A DNA stretch of 64,000 bases. It comes from Oscillospiraceae bacterium. Its GTDB lineage: Bacteria > Bacillota > Clostridia > Oscillospirales > Ruminococcaceae. A program made the position numbers and the translations under genes. Each line of letters starts with the position of its first letter. Position 1 is the stretch's first letter. Shown here in pieces: positions 9,789-17,935 of this stretch. The stretch spans positions 367,565 to 431,564 of the forward strand of contig JAFUOD010000007.1 of the NCBI GenBank assembly GCA_017472735.1, written 5' to 3'. The notes beneath the pieces are model-generated. The model worked only from the letters and a program-made list of their open reading frames with translations, was not told the origin of the DNA and did not search any database.

Positions 9789-9870
9789 TATTCCTGTTGA
9801 AATATGTGAATTTGTTCAATGTAAAGCACTTTGTTTTGTGCAGTTTTTTCTGATTGTTTGCATTATAAAC

Positions 9871-9898
9871 TAAAAGCCTCTCCAAAAAAGGAGAGGCT
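9871..9898 (-). terminator. Terminator of surface protein 4
   Basis: Perfect 9-bp stem AGCCTCTCC / GGAGAGGCT (9875-9883, 9890-9898) with a six-base loop and TTTT on the minus strand. Confidence 0.88.
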
Positions 9899-9917
9899 CG
9901 ATTAGTTTAATATTGTC

Positions 9918-10676
9918 TTATCTCTTTTTAGAAAGAACAACTGCAGCCAATGCAACAACAGCAGGAACTACTGCGAGTGCCAAACCTGTGTCAGCAGGAG
10001 CTTCGTCAGCGGGAGCGTCTTCTACTGCGGGAGTATCTTCTACAGCAGGAGTATCTTCTACTGCGGGAGCCTCGTCAGCAGGAGCATCCTCGGCAGCAGG
10101 GCCTTCACCGTTGTATTCAAGGTAAGTAAGAGTGAAGGTTACAGATTCGAGAGCTGCCCAGTAAGCCATGAGAGATTCGCCGTCATTGCCGCCGGCAACT
10201 GTAGTGAAGTCGATAGTACCGGGAACGTGAGTGTTACCTGCAATGCCGCCCCAATCAGGTTCGTAGCATTCAAGATCAGCTTCATAAACACCTGCAACAG
10301 TAGCTGTGTAATCATCGTAACCGTTAGCTACGAATACGATATCAGAGATCTCGTACTTGATCTTGGTCTTGTCGCCAACTACGCCGGTAGACTGGTCAAC
10401 AGTACCGTCGAGGATCTGGATGCCATACTGGAAGCCGGTGGAGTTAAGAGCTCTCCAAGCTTCGCCGGTGTAAACAATTGTCATTGTTTCGCCGAGAGCT
10501 ACCTGAGCTTCCTTACCGTCAGCAGTCTTTAAGGGTGTCCAGTCAGACCAGTCAACAGTGTTCTGTGCCCAGATCTGAGGCTGAATGTAAATGTTGGTCG
10601 TGTCAACAGCATAAGCAGAAACTGCCAAAGAAAGAACGAGTGACAAAGCCAACACAACTGATAATAACTTTTTCAT
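9918..10676 (-). CDS. Secreted, anchored Trp-rich surface protein 4
   Basis: The 252-aa product has a signal peptide ending in VSAYA. Its mature domain is rich in Trp and Tyr (QIWAQNTVDWSDW, EAWRAL, CYEPDWGG). An acidic Pro/Ala linker with VEDTPA repeats and the anchor PADTG-hydrophobic-KKR follow. It is the closest paralogue of surface protein 3 and shares the domain end TYLEYNGEGPA and an almost identical tail. It is the surface gene next to the GH10 pair but has its own consensus promoter. No catalytic motif is visible. A carbohydrate-binding role is the best guess. Confidence 0.78.
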   Translation of the reverse strand: MKKLLSVVLALSLVLSLAVSAYAVDTTNIYIQPQIWAQNTVDWSDWTPLKTADGKEAQVALGETMTIVYTGEAWRALNSTGFQYGIQILDGTVDQSTGVVGDKTKIKYEISDIVFVANGYDDYTATVAGVYEADLECYEPDWGGIAGNTHVPGTIDFTTVAGGNDGESLMAYWAALESVTFTLTYLEYNGEGPAAEDAPADEAPAVEDTPAVEDTPAVEDAPADEAPADTGLALAVVPAVVALAAVVLSKKR

Positions 10677-10705
10677 TGTGTTTTTTCCTCCTAAAAGCTT
10701 TTAGC

Positions 10706-10753
10706 GGTTAATTTAACCAATATCATTATACAACTTACATAATTATTTGTCAA
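10706..10753 (-). promoter_or_regulatory. Promoter and +1 inverted repeat of surface protein 4
   Basis: Minus strand TTGACA (10748-10753), 17 bases, TATAAT (10725-10730). The inverted repeat GGTTAA / TTAACC (10706-10718) begins at the predicted +1. A further hairpin, TTAAAATCT / AGATTTTAA, lies upstream at 10793-10822 and has no assigned role. Confidence 0.85.
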
Positions 10754-10848
10754 TATGTTGATTATAATTTGTCAAAATAACTCCATTTTGTGTTAAAATC
10801 TTATACTCGGTCGAGATTTTAAAAAATATATTGTTAATATTCTTACAC

Positions 10849-10885
10849 AAAACAGCCTCAGAGCCAAAATGCCTGAGGCTGTTTT
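10849..10885 (-). terminator. Terminator of the GH10 pair
   Basis: Stem AAAACAGCCTCAG / CTGAGGCTGTTTT (10849-10861, 10873-10885), ten bases after the stop of the downstream GH10 gene. It has U-rich ends on the minus strand. Confidence 0.9.
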
Positions 10886-10893
10886 TTAAAGAA

Positions 10894-12075
10894 TTAATCA
10901 AGTGCTAAGGAAATAACATCCCAATAAGCCGATTTGAATTTGTTTTCACGGTCGATAAGGAAAGGATAATTATCTCTTTCGGAGCTGTTGAGCCAAGAGT
11001 TGGCATCGTTTATTCCCCAGAACATAATGGTGTCGATAAAGCCCATTTCGGAGTATTCCATTAATAGTGCAAACAAATCGGAATAGGTCTGGTTGAACTT
11101 TTCAATGAATTCCTTGTCGTTGGGATCGCCGTCCCAGCCGTTGCAGTTCATATCCAGCTCGGTAACCTCTAAAACAAAGTCGGGGTTGATCTCACGAAGC
11201 TTTGCAAGCTTTTCAAGATTGCTTCTTAAGGTGTCGATGTTGGTGTCATAGCCGATGTGCATCTGAAGTCCTACGCCGTCGATCGGAACGCCGTCCTCGA
11301 GCATTTTCTTAACAGCAAGATACATGCTTATGGTCTTCTGCTCGCTCCATTCCATATTATAATCGTTAATTATAAGTCTTGCATCGGGGTCGGCAGCACG
11401 GGCAGAGATGAAAGCCTGCTCGATATAGTCATACTTATCTCCGTCTCCGTCATAGTCCCCTACTATCTTAAGCCAGTCGGAGAAGCGAAGCCCGCCGCCG
11501 TCGTTAATAACCTCGTTAACAACGTCCCAAGTATCGATCTTGCCCTTGTAATGGGTAACGATAGTGGTAACGTGCTCGTCAATTCTCTTCATAAGCTGTT
11601 CGGCAGTTGCGGGCTCGCCGCTGTTGCCCGAGGCGTAGAAGAACCAGTCAGGCACCTGAGAGTGCCAGATAAGAGTATGGCCGCGAACGAGAGCGCCCTG
11701 TGACTCGGCAAATTCAACAAGTTTGTCAGTATCGGCAAAGTTGTATCTATCTTCAGAGGGGTGCATAGCATCGGGCTTTGTGGAATTTTCGTAAACGTAA
11801 GCGTTGAATTGCTTGGTTATAAGCTTATATTCATCGCTCGAGGTGTCACTGAAGGTCCATGGGTTGATGCAAGCACCGACTTTAAAGTAATCAGCAAATG
11901 CATCGCAAAGAGAGGGTGCGTTGTCGTCGTAAACATATTCTGCAAGCTGCATTGACTTAAGCTCGGCTTCTGTGTACCGGTAATTCTCGGTGAGAATGGG
12001 TTCGGCAGAGCAGGCAGTAAACAAAAGAGTCACAGCAGCCAAAAGTGCAAAGACTTTTAATGTGCGTTTTTTCAT
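10894..12075 (-). CDS. GH10 endo-beta-1,4-xylanase lipoprotein
   Basis: Hydrolyses beta-1,4-xylosidic bonds in xylan outside the cell while tethered to the membrane. The 393-aa product has a lipoprotein signal with lipobox LFTAC (Cys22). The GH10 barrel follows directly, with acid/base Glu188 in WDVVNEV and nucleophile Glu306 in VLEVTELDM. The conserved HTLIWH and LIINDYN segments are also present. No carbohydrate-binding module is fused, so binding may rest on separate proteins. It follows the second GH10 gene by 51 bases with no terminator between them, so they form an operon. Confidence 0.93.
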   Translation of the reverse strand: MKKRTLKVFALLAAVTLLFTACSAEPILTENYRYTEAELKSMQLAEYVYDDNAPSLCDAFADYFKVGACINPWTFSDTSSDEYKLITKQFNAYVYENSTKPDAMHPSEDRYNFADTDKLVEFAESQGALVRGHTLIWHSQVPDWFFYASGNSGEPATAEQLMKRIDEHVTTIVTHYKGKIDTWDVVNEVINDGGGLRFSDWLKIVGDYDGDGDKYDYIEQAFISARAADPDARLIINDYNMEWSEQKTISMYLAVKKMLEDGVPIDGVGLQMHIGYDTNIDTLRSNLEKLAKLREINPDFVLEVTELDMNCNGWDGDPNDKEFIEKFNQTYSDLFALLMEYSEMGFIDTIMFWGINDANSWLNSSERDNYPFLIDRENKFKSAYWDVISLALD

Positions 12076-12126
12076 GCTTTTTTCTCCGTTCCAAGTTGGT
12101 TAAAGGATTGTTTTTTATGTATGTTA

Positions 12127-13359
12127 TCACTCAAGTGCGAGTGAGATAACCTCCCAATAGGTTTCTTTTAAGCGGTTGCTGCTGCCGATGAGGAAGGGAT
12201 GATTTATTCTGCCGTCGCTGTTAAGCCAAGTGTGGTCATCGTTAATTCCCCAGAAGGTAACAGAGTCGAGAATTCCCATTTCGGCATATTCCATGAAGAG
12301 CTTAAAAGCATCTACATAGGTTTTGTTATACTGAGCCATGAAGCTGTCGGTAAGCTCAACAGTCTTGGAGTCGTCGCCCCACTTGAAGCAGCTCATATCC
12401 ATTTCGGTTACTTCAATTTTAAAGTCGGGGTTATATTCACGCAAGCCTGCAAGAATTTCAAGATTCTTTCTTAAGGTTTCAATGTTGGTATCATAGCCGA
12501 TGTGCATCTGCAAGCCCACGCCGTCTACCTTAATACCGTCTTCAAGCATAGACTTGACGATATCGAATACACCCTGAGTCTTTGCATAGCTCCATTCGAG
12601 GTTATAGTCGTTTATAATCAGTCTTACATCGGGGTCAGCTTTCGCTGCGCTGATAAATGCCTGCTCGATGTAGTCATAGCTATCGCCGTCGCCGTCATAA
12701 TCCCCTACTGTCTGAAGCCACTTAGAGTTACGCAATGTACCGTCATCATTAAAGACTTCGTTTACAACATCCCATACATCAATTTTACCTTTATAACGCT
12801 TAACGATGGTTGTAACATGCTCGTCGATTCTTTTAAGTACTTTTTCGGGAGAAGCGAAATCTCCGCTTGTTCCCGATTCATAGAAGAACCATTCGGGACA
12901 CTGAGCGTGCCACAAAAGTGTGTGTCCGCGAAGTCTTACACCGTATTCCTCGCCGAATTCAACAAATTGGTCAACAGTATCAAAGTTATACTTGTCCTCG
13001 CTGGGGTGCATGGGTTCGGGCTTGCTGGCATTTTCCAACACAAAGGTGTTAAACTGTCTCATCATTGATGTAAAGTCTTCGCCCTTGCCGGATTCATAAT
13101 TTCCAGGGTTAATACAGCCGCCTACATAGAAGTAATCCTGAAACGCTTCATAAAGTGACGGTGCCTGAGGCATAAAGGAGAACATTGCCTTTTTCATCTC
13201 GGGAAGTTCTTCTAAGGTGTATTCGTAATCTGTTCCGTAAAGCTCAACAGCTTTACTTATTCCTGTGTCTGCTTGTTCCACTTCACCGCACGCAGTTAAC
13301 GATAATGCAAGCGTCACTGCAGCAACGATAAGCGAAAGTAGTCTTAAATACTTTTTCAT
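12127..13359 (-). CDS. GH10 endo-beta-1,4-xylanase lipoprotein (paralogue)
   Basis: A second lipid-anchored xylanase of 410 aa. Lipobox LSLTAC places the acylated Cys at residue 24. Acid/base Glu201 lies in WDVVNEV and nucleophile Glu319 in IEVTEMDMS. It shares long identical blocks with the next gene (GDYDGDGD, YDYIEQAFISA, GVGLQMHIGYDTNI), so the pair arose by tandem duplication. Start ATG 13357-13359 is chosen because AGGAAC lies eight bases upstream and the signal peptide begins there. It is first in the two-gene unit. Confidence 0.93.
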   Translation of the reverse strand: MKKYLRLLSLIVAAVTLALSLTACGEVEQADTGISKAVELYGTDYEYTLEELPEMKKAMFSFMPQAPSLYEAFQDYFYVGGCINPGNYESGKGEDFTSMMRQFNTFVLENASKPEPMHPSEDKYNFDTVDQFVEFGEEYGVRLRGHTLLWHAQCPEWFFYESGTSGDFASPEKVLKRIDEHVTTIVKRYKGKIDVWDVVNEVFNDDGTLRNSKWLQTVGDYDGDGDSYDYIEQAFISAAKADPDVRLIINDYNLEWSYAKTQGVFDIVKSMLEDGIKVDGVGLQMHIGYDTNIETLRKNLEILAGLREYNPDFKIEVTEMDMSCFKWGDDSKTVELTDSFMAQYNKTYVDAFKLFMEYAEMGILDSVTFWGINDDHTWLNSDGRINHPFLIGSSNRLKETYWEVISLALE

Positions 13360-13441
13360 AATATAGTTCCTTTGCAAATGTATTAGCTAAAATCACTCGG
13401 GTGAGCGAAATAACTTCCAACAGCTTCTGAGTACCTTTAAA

Positions 13442-13459
13442 ATAATCAGCACTGATTAT
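13442..13459 (-). promoter_or_regulatory. Candidate operator upstream of the GH10 pair
   Basis: Inverted repeat ATAATCAG / CTGATTAT with a two-base centre. On the minus strand it overlaps a TATAAT (-10) whose -35 region is weak, the pattern of a promoter under specific control. The binding protein is unknown and no regulator gene is adjacent. Confidence 0.45.
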
Positions 13460-13490
13460 ATTTAAGCACAAATGCACCGCATAAGTCAAG

Positions 13491-14627
13491 TTAAATTGTG
13501 CCGCCGCTTGCGTAATAATCCATTAAAAGCTCGACAACACGGTAATAGCTTAAAATTCCGTCCTTTACGCCGTTAAGCTGGAGGGTAGCGTCTGTTAAAG
13601 CTTCGGACACGGCCTCGACGGTTTCGGTAGGTATTATTTCTTTGTCTTCATTTTTTTGCCAATAGTCAGCTTTAAACGAGGCTATATCGTTTGACCAGAC
13701 AACTGCAGGAACAATTGAGATTATACGGTAATACTCGTCCTCATATTCGGTTCCTACGAGGTTTTTAGCATCGGCATAAAGGTAATAAAGCGCGTCTAAA
13801 TATCCGCTGTATTTAACGGCTTCGTCCTCTGCCAAAAAGCAGACGACCATGGAAACGAAGTTTGCTTCATCCTCTTGAATGATGCCCTTTAAGTGGGCAA
13901 GCTCGTGGCAGATGGTTGCAGGCTTTGCGATATCCTGAGTATCTTGGTTAAAGGTAGCCTCCATCGTAAAAGGCATGTAAAGACCGATGACCCCCTCTTG
14001 CGACATGAAAAAGGAATTATAAATCGGCTTTGGAGTTGGGTAATAACCCGAAAGCTGAGAATACAGTGAAGCGGTATTCTTCATGGCGCTGATACATTCG
14101 GGTCGGTAATCTTTATTTAAAGCTATGTAGCCGTCTTCATCACGGGTGAAATTGTCGTGCAGGTCGGCAACCTGCAAAGCTACGGCTTCGAGAGTGTCTA
14201 AAAGAAGCTCCTCGGTGTGCTCGGTCTCTTTAAAATATCGGCTTGAAAAGGTCGAGCATTGATACATTATAAAGCAGTTTAAGGTTTCGGTGATAAAAAT
14301 ATAAAGTGCGACCCACAAAACAAAGCGCAGGGCAAATGCACCGATTCGTCGGCGCAAGGGTTTATTATTCCTTTTAACAATAAAAAAGGTTATAAGCGAG
14401 GGTATGCCCAAAAGAACAATTGCGACGCCTATAGCTATAAGCCATTCTCCCAACGCAAACGGAAAAAGATCGCTTAGCCGCATTAGCGGCAGTGAAATTA
14501 CAGGGAATATCTTTTGCACATAAAAATCGCTGAATGAGTGGCTTAAGCGAGCGATCATGTTTAACAAAAGCATGGCTGAAAAGCCAATAATGAGTGCTAT
14601 ATCGGGTTTTTTAAGCTTTTTAATCAT
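13491..14627 (-). CDS. DUF3810 family membrane-anchored putative zinc peptidase
   Basis: The 378-aa product has three N-terminal hydrophobic helices (around residues 13-30, 60-80 and 97-118) and a soluble domain containing the zincin-type motif HELAHLKG. Further acidic residues (EDEAN) follow, as in DUF3810 proteins. It is predicted to be a membrane-bound metal-dependent peptidase of unknown substrate. It overlaps the cation-efflux gene by 8 bases, so the two are translationally coupled. No function is established for the family as far as I know. Confidence 0.8.
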   Translation of the reverse strand: MIKKLKKPDIALIIGFSAMLLLNMIARLSHSFSDFYVQKIFPVISLPLMRLSDLFPFALGEWLIAIGVAIVLLGIPSLITFFIVKRNNKPLRRRIGAFALRFVLWVALYIFITETLNCFIMYQCSTFSSRYFKETEHTEELLLDTLEAVALQVADLHDNFTRDEDGYIALNKDYRPECISAMKNTASLYSQLSGYYPTPKPIYNSFFMSQEGVIGLYMPFTMEATFNQDTQDIAKPATICHELAHLKGIIQEDEANFVSMVVCFLAEDEAVKYSGYLDALYYLYADAKNLVGTEYEDEYYRIISIVPAVVWSNDIASFKADYWQKNEDKEIIPTETVEAVSEALTDATLQLNGVKDGILSYYRVVELLMDYYASGGTI

Positions 14628-15783
14628 GGTGATTCATATCTTTATCGACAGTGATAACAAAGAAGTATTCACCGTCTTTTGGGTAACGGCTGTAAAGGAA
14701 TTCTCGTAAATCGTGCAGGTTAACCTTTTGGTCGACAGGTTCTACTATATCGAACAAGACATTGGTGTGTGTGGGACCGTCAACGATTCTGAAGTCGTGC
14801 ATCGAAAGCTGCTGACTGTATTCAGAAAGAGCCGAGACGGTAATATCGTAAAGCTTTTGGCGCAATGGGTTTGAATAGTCGATGGGGTCCATGTGAATGG
14901 TAAGCATAACCCCAAGCTTTGCGTGGCAATTTTTCTCGATATTGTCGATTTCATCGTGAATGGCAATTATGTCGCAGGCGGCATCAACCTCGGCATGGAT
15001 GGAAGCAAAGTTTGCACCCACGCCGTAGTTGTGAATGATTAGATCGTGAACGCCCTTAACACATTCACTCTCGGTAATAAGAGAAAGAATGGAATCGACA
15101 AGCTCTTTTGTGGGAGGGATGCCAAGCATGGGGTCGATAGTCTCTTTAACCATTTTAATTGAAGAAACTATCAAAAAAGCAGAAACGAGCAAGCCGACGT
15201 AGCCATCGATATTAATGCTGAAGATACCCATTATTATAACACTTAAAAGGACTGACGATGTGGTTATTACATCATTTCGTGAATCCATTGCGGCGGCATA
15301 AATCGTTTGCGAATTGATTGCTTTGGCAAAGTCGAGGTAGACAAACATTTGAACGAGTTTTAAAACTATTGCTGCAATGAGGGTGACATAAGTCATCCAG
15401 CTTAATGAAAGCTCCTCGGGGGTGATGATTTTTTCGATTGAGCCTTTTGCAAACAGAACACCGATGCACAATACCAAAAGAGCTACCAAAAGCGCAGTTA
15501 CCTGCTCGAATCTTGCGTGGCCGTATGGGTGGTCTTTATCGGCAGGTTTGCTTGAAATTTTAAAACCGAGCATTGTTAAAACCGATGAGCCTACGTCCAT
15601 TAAATTATTAACACCGTCGGCAATAATGGTTATGCTGTTGGCAATTAAGCCTATTACAAGCTTGATTGCAAAAAGCACAACGTTTGTGAAAATACCGAAC
15701 AAGCCCGAAACTGTGCCGTAGCGTTCACGGACTTCGGGATTTGTTGTATTTTGATAATCATTAATAAAAAGCTTTTTAAGCAT
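14620..15783 (-). CDS. Cation diffusion facilitator family transporter
   Basis: Exports divalent cations by proton antiport. The 387-aa product has N-terminal transmembrane helices with the metal-site region DGVNNLMD and the family loop KDHPYGHARFEQ. It ends in a cytoplasmic ferredoxin-like domain with His/Asp residues (HAEVDAACDIIAIHDEID). The metal cannot be decided from sequence (Zn, Fe, Mn or Co). Start ATG 15781-15783 is chosen because it begins the conserved MLKKLF region and has GAAGG upstream; longer in-frame readings cross the promoter. Confidence 0.9.
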   Translation of the reverse strand: MLKKLFINDYQNTTNPEVRERYGTVSGLFGIFTNVVLFAIKLVIGLIANSITIIADGVNNLMDVGSSVLTMLGFKISSKPADKDHPYGHARFEQVTALLVALLVLCIGVLFAKGSIEKIITPEELSLSWMTYVTLIAAIVLKLVQMFVYLDFAKAINSQTIYAAAMDSRNDVITTSSVLLSVIIMGIFSINIDGYVGLLVSAFLIVSSIKMVKETIDPMLGIPPTKELVDSILSLITESECVKGVHDLIIHNYGVGANFASIHAEVDAACDIIAIHDEIDNIEKNCHAKLGVMLTIHMDPIDYSNPLRQKLYDITVSALSEYSQQLSMHDFRIVDGPTHTNVLFDIVEPVDQKVNLHDLREFLYSRYPKDGEYFFVITVDKDMNHHD

Positions 15784-15815
15784 GGAAAAGCCTTCTTTCG
15801 TTGCAGTATAAATTA

Positions 15816-15843
15816 AGTATATCACACAGGCAAAATAATGCAA
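15816..15843 (-). promoter_or_regulatory. Promoter of the CDF transporter operon
   Basis: Minus strand TTGCAT (15838-15843), 16 bases, TATACT (15816-15821), with GTGA just upstream of the -10. Confidence 0.55.
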
Positions 15844-15880
15844 GCGGCATAATTTACTAATATGTGAAATGTTAAAATAA

Positions 15881-15901
15881 AAAGCCGACAAGTCGGCTTT
15901 T
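15881..15901 (-). terminator. Terminator of the YwaF-like gene
   Basis: Stem AAAGCCGAC / GTCGGCTTT with a two-base loop, starting five bases after the stop of the minus-strand gene at 15906-16646. T-run on the minus strand. Confidence 0.85.
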
Positions 15902-15905
15902 TACA

Positions 15906-16646
15906 TTAAGAAGCTTTCTGCTTCTTTTTATCAATTATATGCCATGGCAAAATCATAATTGCCATGAGCAAGCCTAAAATAAGCGCACATGGAAAAATGT
16001 ACCACGGGTCGCCCAAAACCTCGGGCAAAAATTCAAAGGGTGTGTCGCGGACACCGTTTAAGAACACGAAATCGGTATCGAGTGCTTTGTTTAAGAAGTA
16101 TATCGGAACGCAGTAGATAAGTACTGCGGAATAGGCAAACTTGAAATACTTATATGTAGGGCGCTCACCGTTTATAACAAGAAGAATTGGGAAAAGGATC
16201 AAGCAGATATGCACAGTATAGGAATGGATATGCATTGCGTTAAAGAACGGTAAGCTGGTCCATGTTGGGGTTAGCAGTGCCATTGACGCACCGGGAATGC
16301 CCAAAGCGTAAAGGATTTGGGCGATGACTTTGTTTTTGGTGAAAAGATAAACAAACGACAGCATAAGATTGATTCCGCAGATGTGGAAAGGAAGATACTC
16401 GACCTTCCACTCGCCGATTGCCAATGTGAAGATATCTTTAAAAAGCTCGTTAGCCAAAAGAGAACATCCGACAACAACGATCATCCGCCATCTTCCCTTT
16501 TCTCCGAGGCGCTTAAAAGCAAAAGCCAAACAGGCGATGATTAATATTGCCGCTAATATGGATGAAATATGAAATGCACCAAAAAGCTTAAAGCCGACAC
16601 CGTCGGGAATGGTGTCTTTTGTATACCAAAAATAATTAAAATTCAT
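15906..16646 (-). CDS. YwaF / TIGR02206 family membrane protein
   Basis: The 246-aa polytopic membrane protein has about seven hydrophobic helices. Features match the TIGR02206/YwaF family: HISSILAA near the N-terminus, the EYLPFHICGINL motif in the middle and WHI near the C-terminus. The family is found in Firmicutes and its role is not known. It stands alone between two gaps, with its own terminator. Confidence 0.8.
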   Translation of the reverse strand: MNFNYFWYTKDTIPDGVGFKLFGAFHISSILAAILIIACLAFAFKRLGEKGRWRMIVVVGCSLLANELFKDIFTLAIGEWKVEYLPFHICGINLMLSFVYLFTKNKVIAQILYALGIPGASMALLTPTWTSLPFFNAMHIHSYTVHICLILFPILLVINGERPTYKYFKFAYSAVLIYCVPIYFLNKALDTDFVFLNGVRDTPFEFLPEVLGDPWYIFPCALILGLLMAIMILPWHIIDKKKQKAS

Positions 16647-16744
16647 TTTTAATACCTCTTAGCAAATCAAGTTGCAATAATCAAGCATGTTGATTATACA
16701 ACTAAATAAGAAAAAAGTCTATAATTCGACATAAAAAATAATAA

Positions 16745-17329
16745 TTAAGCCTGCTCATCGAGCGTTAACGAATATGCGGGGAGGAACTCGTTCAAAAATG
16801 CGTCAGCCTCGGGCATATTCATTTTTTTGATCGAGGCAAGGGTCTGGCGCTCGGCATCTAAAAAGTCGCTGTTGCCTGTTTTGCGCTCTTCAATACATTT
16901 GATAAGCGCAGAGATCTTATCGGCAGCTTTAACGATGCGGCGAAGATCACAGTCGTTTTCTTCATCGAAGATATCGGCATAGGTATCACGCAGGTCGGAA
17001 GGGATGCCCTCTAAAAGCTTGTTTACTGCAGCTTTTTCAACATCCTTGTAAGCCTCACTTATAACGGGGCTGTAATATTTTACGGGGGTGGGCAGGTCGC
17101 CCGTGATGATCTCAGGGACATCGTGATAGATGGCGTACATTACAGCTTTAGAAGCGTCAACATTGCCGCCAAAGCGCTTGTTTCTTATTTCGCAAAGAAG
17201 ATGGGCGATGATAGCTGTATCTAAAGAATGCTCCGCAATATTTTCCTGCCTTGTGTTGCGCATTAAGCCCCAACGGTTGATATATTTCATTCGCGAAGTG
17301 AGCGCGAAGAAGTTTGAAGATTTTTTCAC
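16745..17329 (-). CDS. HD-domain 5'-deoxynucleotidase (YfbR-like)
   Basis: Probably dephosphorylates deoxynucleoside 5'-monophosphates. The 194-aa protein carries the HD metal ligands in order: the AEHSLD histidine, YHDVPEIITGDLPTPVKY (the HD pair plus the YfbR-type E-x-x-x-GD-x-PTPVK loop), and KAADKISALIKC late in the domain. The start overlaps the DUF4364 stop by four bases (ATGA type), so the two are coupled. Confidence 0.88.
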   Translation of the reverse strand: MKKSSNFFALTSRMKYINRWGLMRNTRQENIAEHSLDTAIIAHLLCEIRNKRFGGNVDASKAVMYAIYHDVPEIITGDLPTPVKYYSPVISEAYKDVEKAAVNKLLEGIPSDLRDTYADIFDEENDCDLRRIVKAADKISALIKCIEERKTGNSDFLDAERQTLASIKKMNMPEADAFLNEFLPAYSLTLDEQA

Positions 17330-17919
17330 AGCTCGTCAACCTCCTTGGGGTCGGGGTTATATTCCTCGTTTTCAATGGCAAAATCTAAAATTCTGCCGTA
17401 AAAGTCGGAAGGGTTTAACATGATCTTATCTGCAAGCATGGTTGCCTGTTCTTTATCGGGGGCGAAAAGCTTTAAATCCATCAGCACCATGTTACCGTCG
17501 GTACAAAGGCAGTTGACAATGTATCCGCGGTTCTGCTCGGTTAGCGAAACCTTAACGTCACGGTCGTTTTTAAGCTTAGCAAAAAATTTAAGACCCGAAG
17601 ACAGGATTCTTTCGCGGAAGCTTTTGGGGACGATTTTTTTGAAATCATCGGCACCCGCCTTTGCAATAGGTGAAAGAACGTAATACTGCTCGCCGTCACG
17701 CTCCTCTAAGGTTATAGTGCCTGCCTCGAGCATTTGGTTCATAGCCTCCATAAAAACGAAGTAGTTTAAAACACCGTCGTTAGTGGCTATGTCGGTTAGC
17801 TGGTCGGGTGTGATGGGACGGTTGATCTGTCTTAAAAAATAACATATTAGAATCTTAACGGCATAGGTGTCGGTAAGATTAAGCATATTTGGGGTAATGT
17901 ATTTATCGAAATTTGCCAT
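17326..17919 (-). CDS. DUF4364 family protein
   Basis: The 197-aa cytoplasmic protein has an N-terminal winged-helix-like region (KILICYFLRQINRPITPDQLTDIATN) and a C-terminal alpha/beta half typical of the clostridial DUF4364 family. It is probably a DNA-binding regulator, but no target is known. It lies between the AroA-like gene (16 bases upstream) and yfbR (4-base overlap) in one operon with pcrA. Confidence 0.82.
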   Translation of the reverse strand: MANFDKYITPNMLNLTDTYAVKILICYFLRQINRPITPDQLTDIATNDGVLNYFVFMEAMNQMLEAGTITLEERDGEQYYVLSPIAKAGADDFKKIVPKSFRERILSSGLKFFAKLKNDRDVKVSLTEQNRGYIVNCLCTDGNMVLMDLKLFAPDKEQATMLADKIMLNPSDFYGRILDFAIENEEYNPDPKEVDEL

Positions 17920-17935
17920 GAAATACGGCTCCTTT

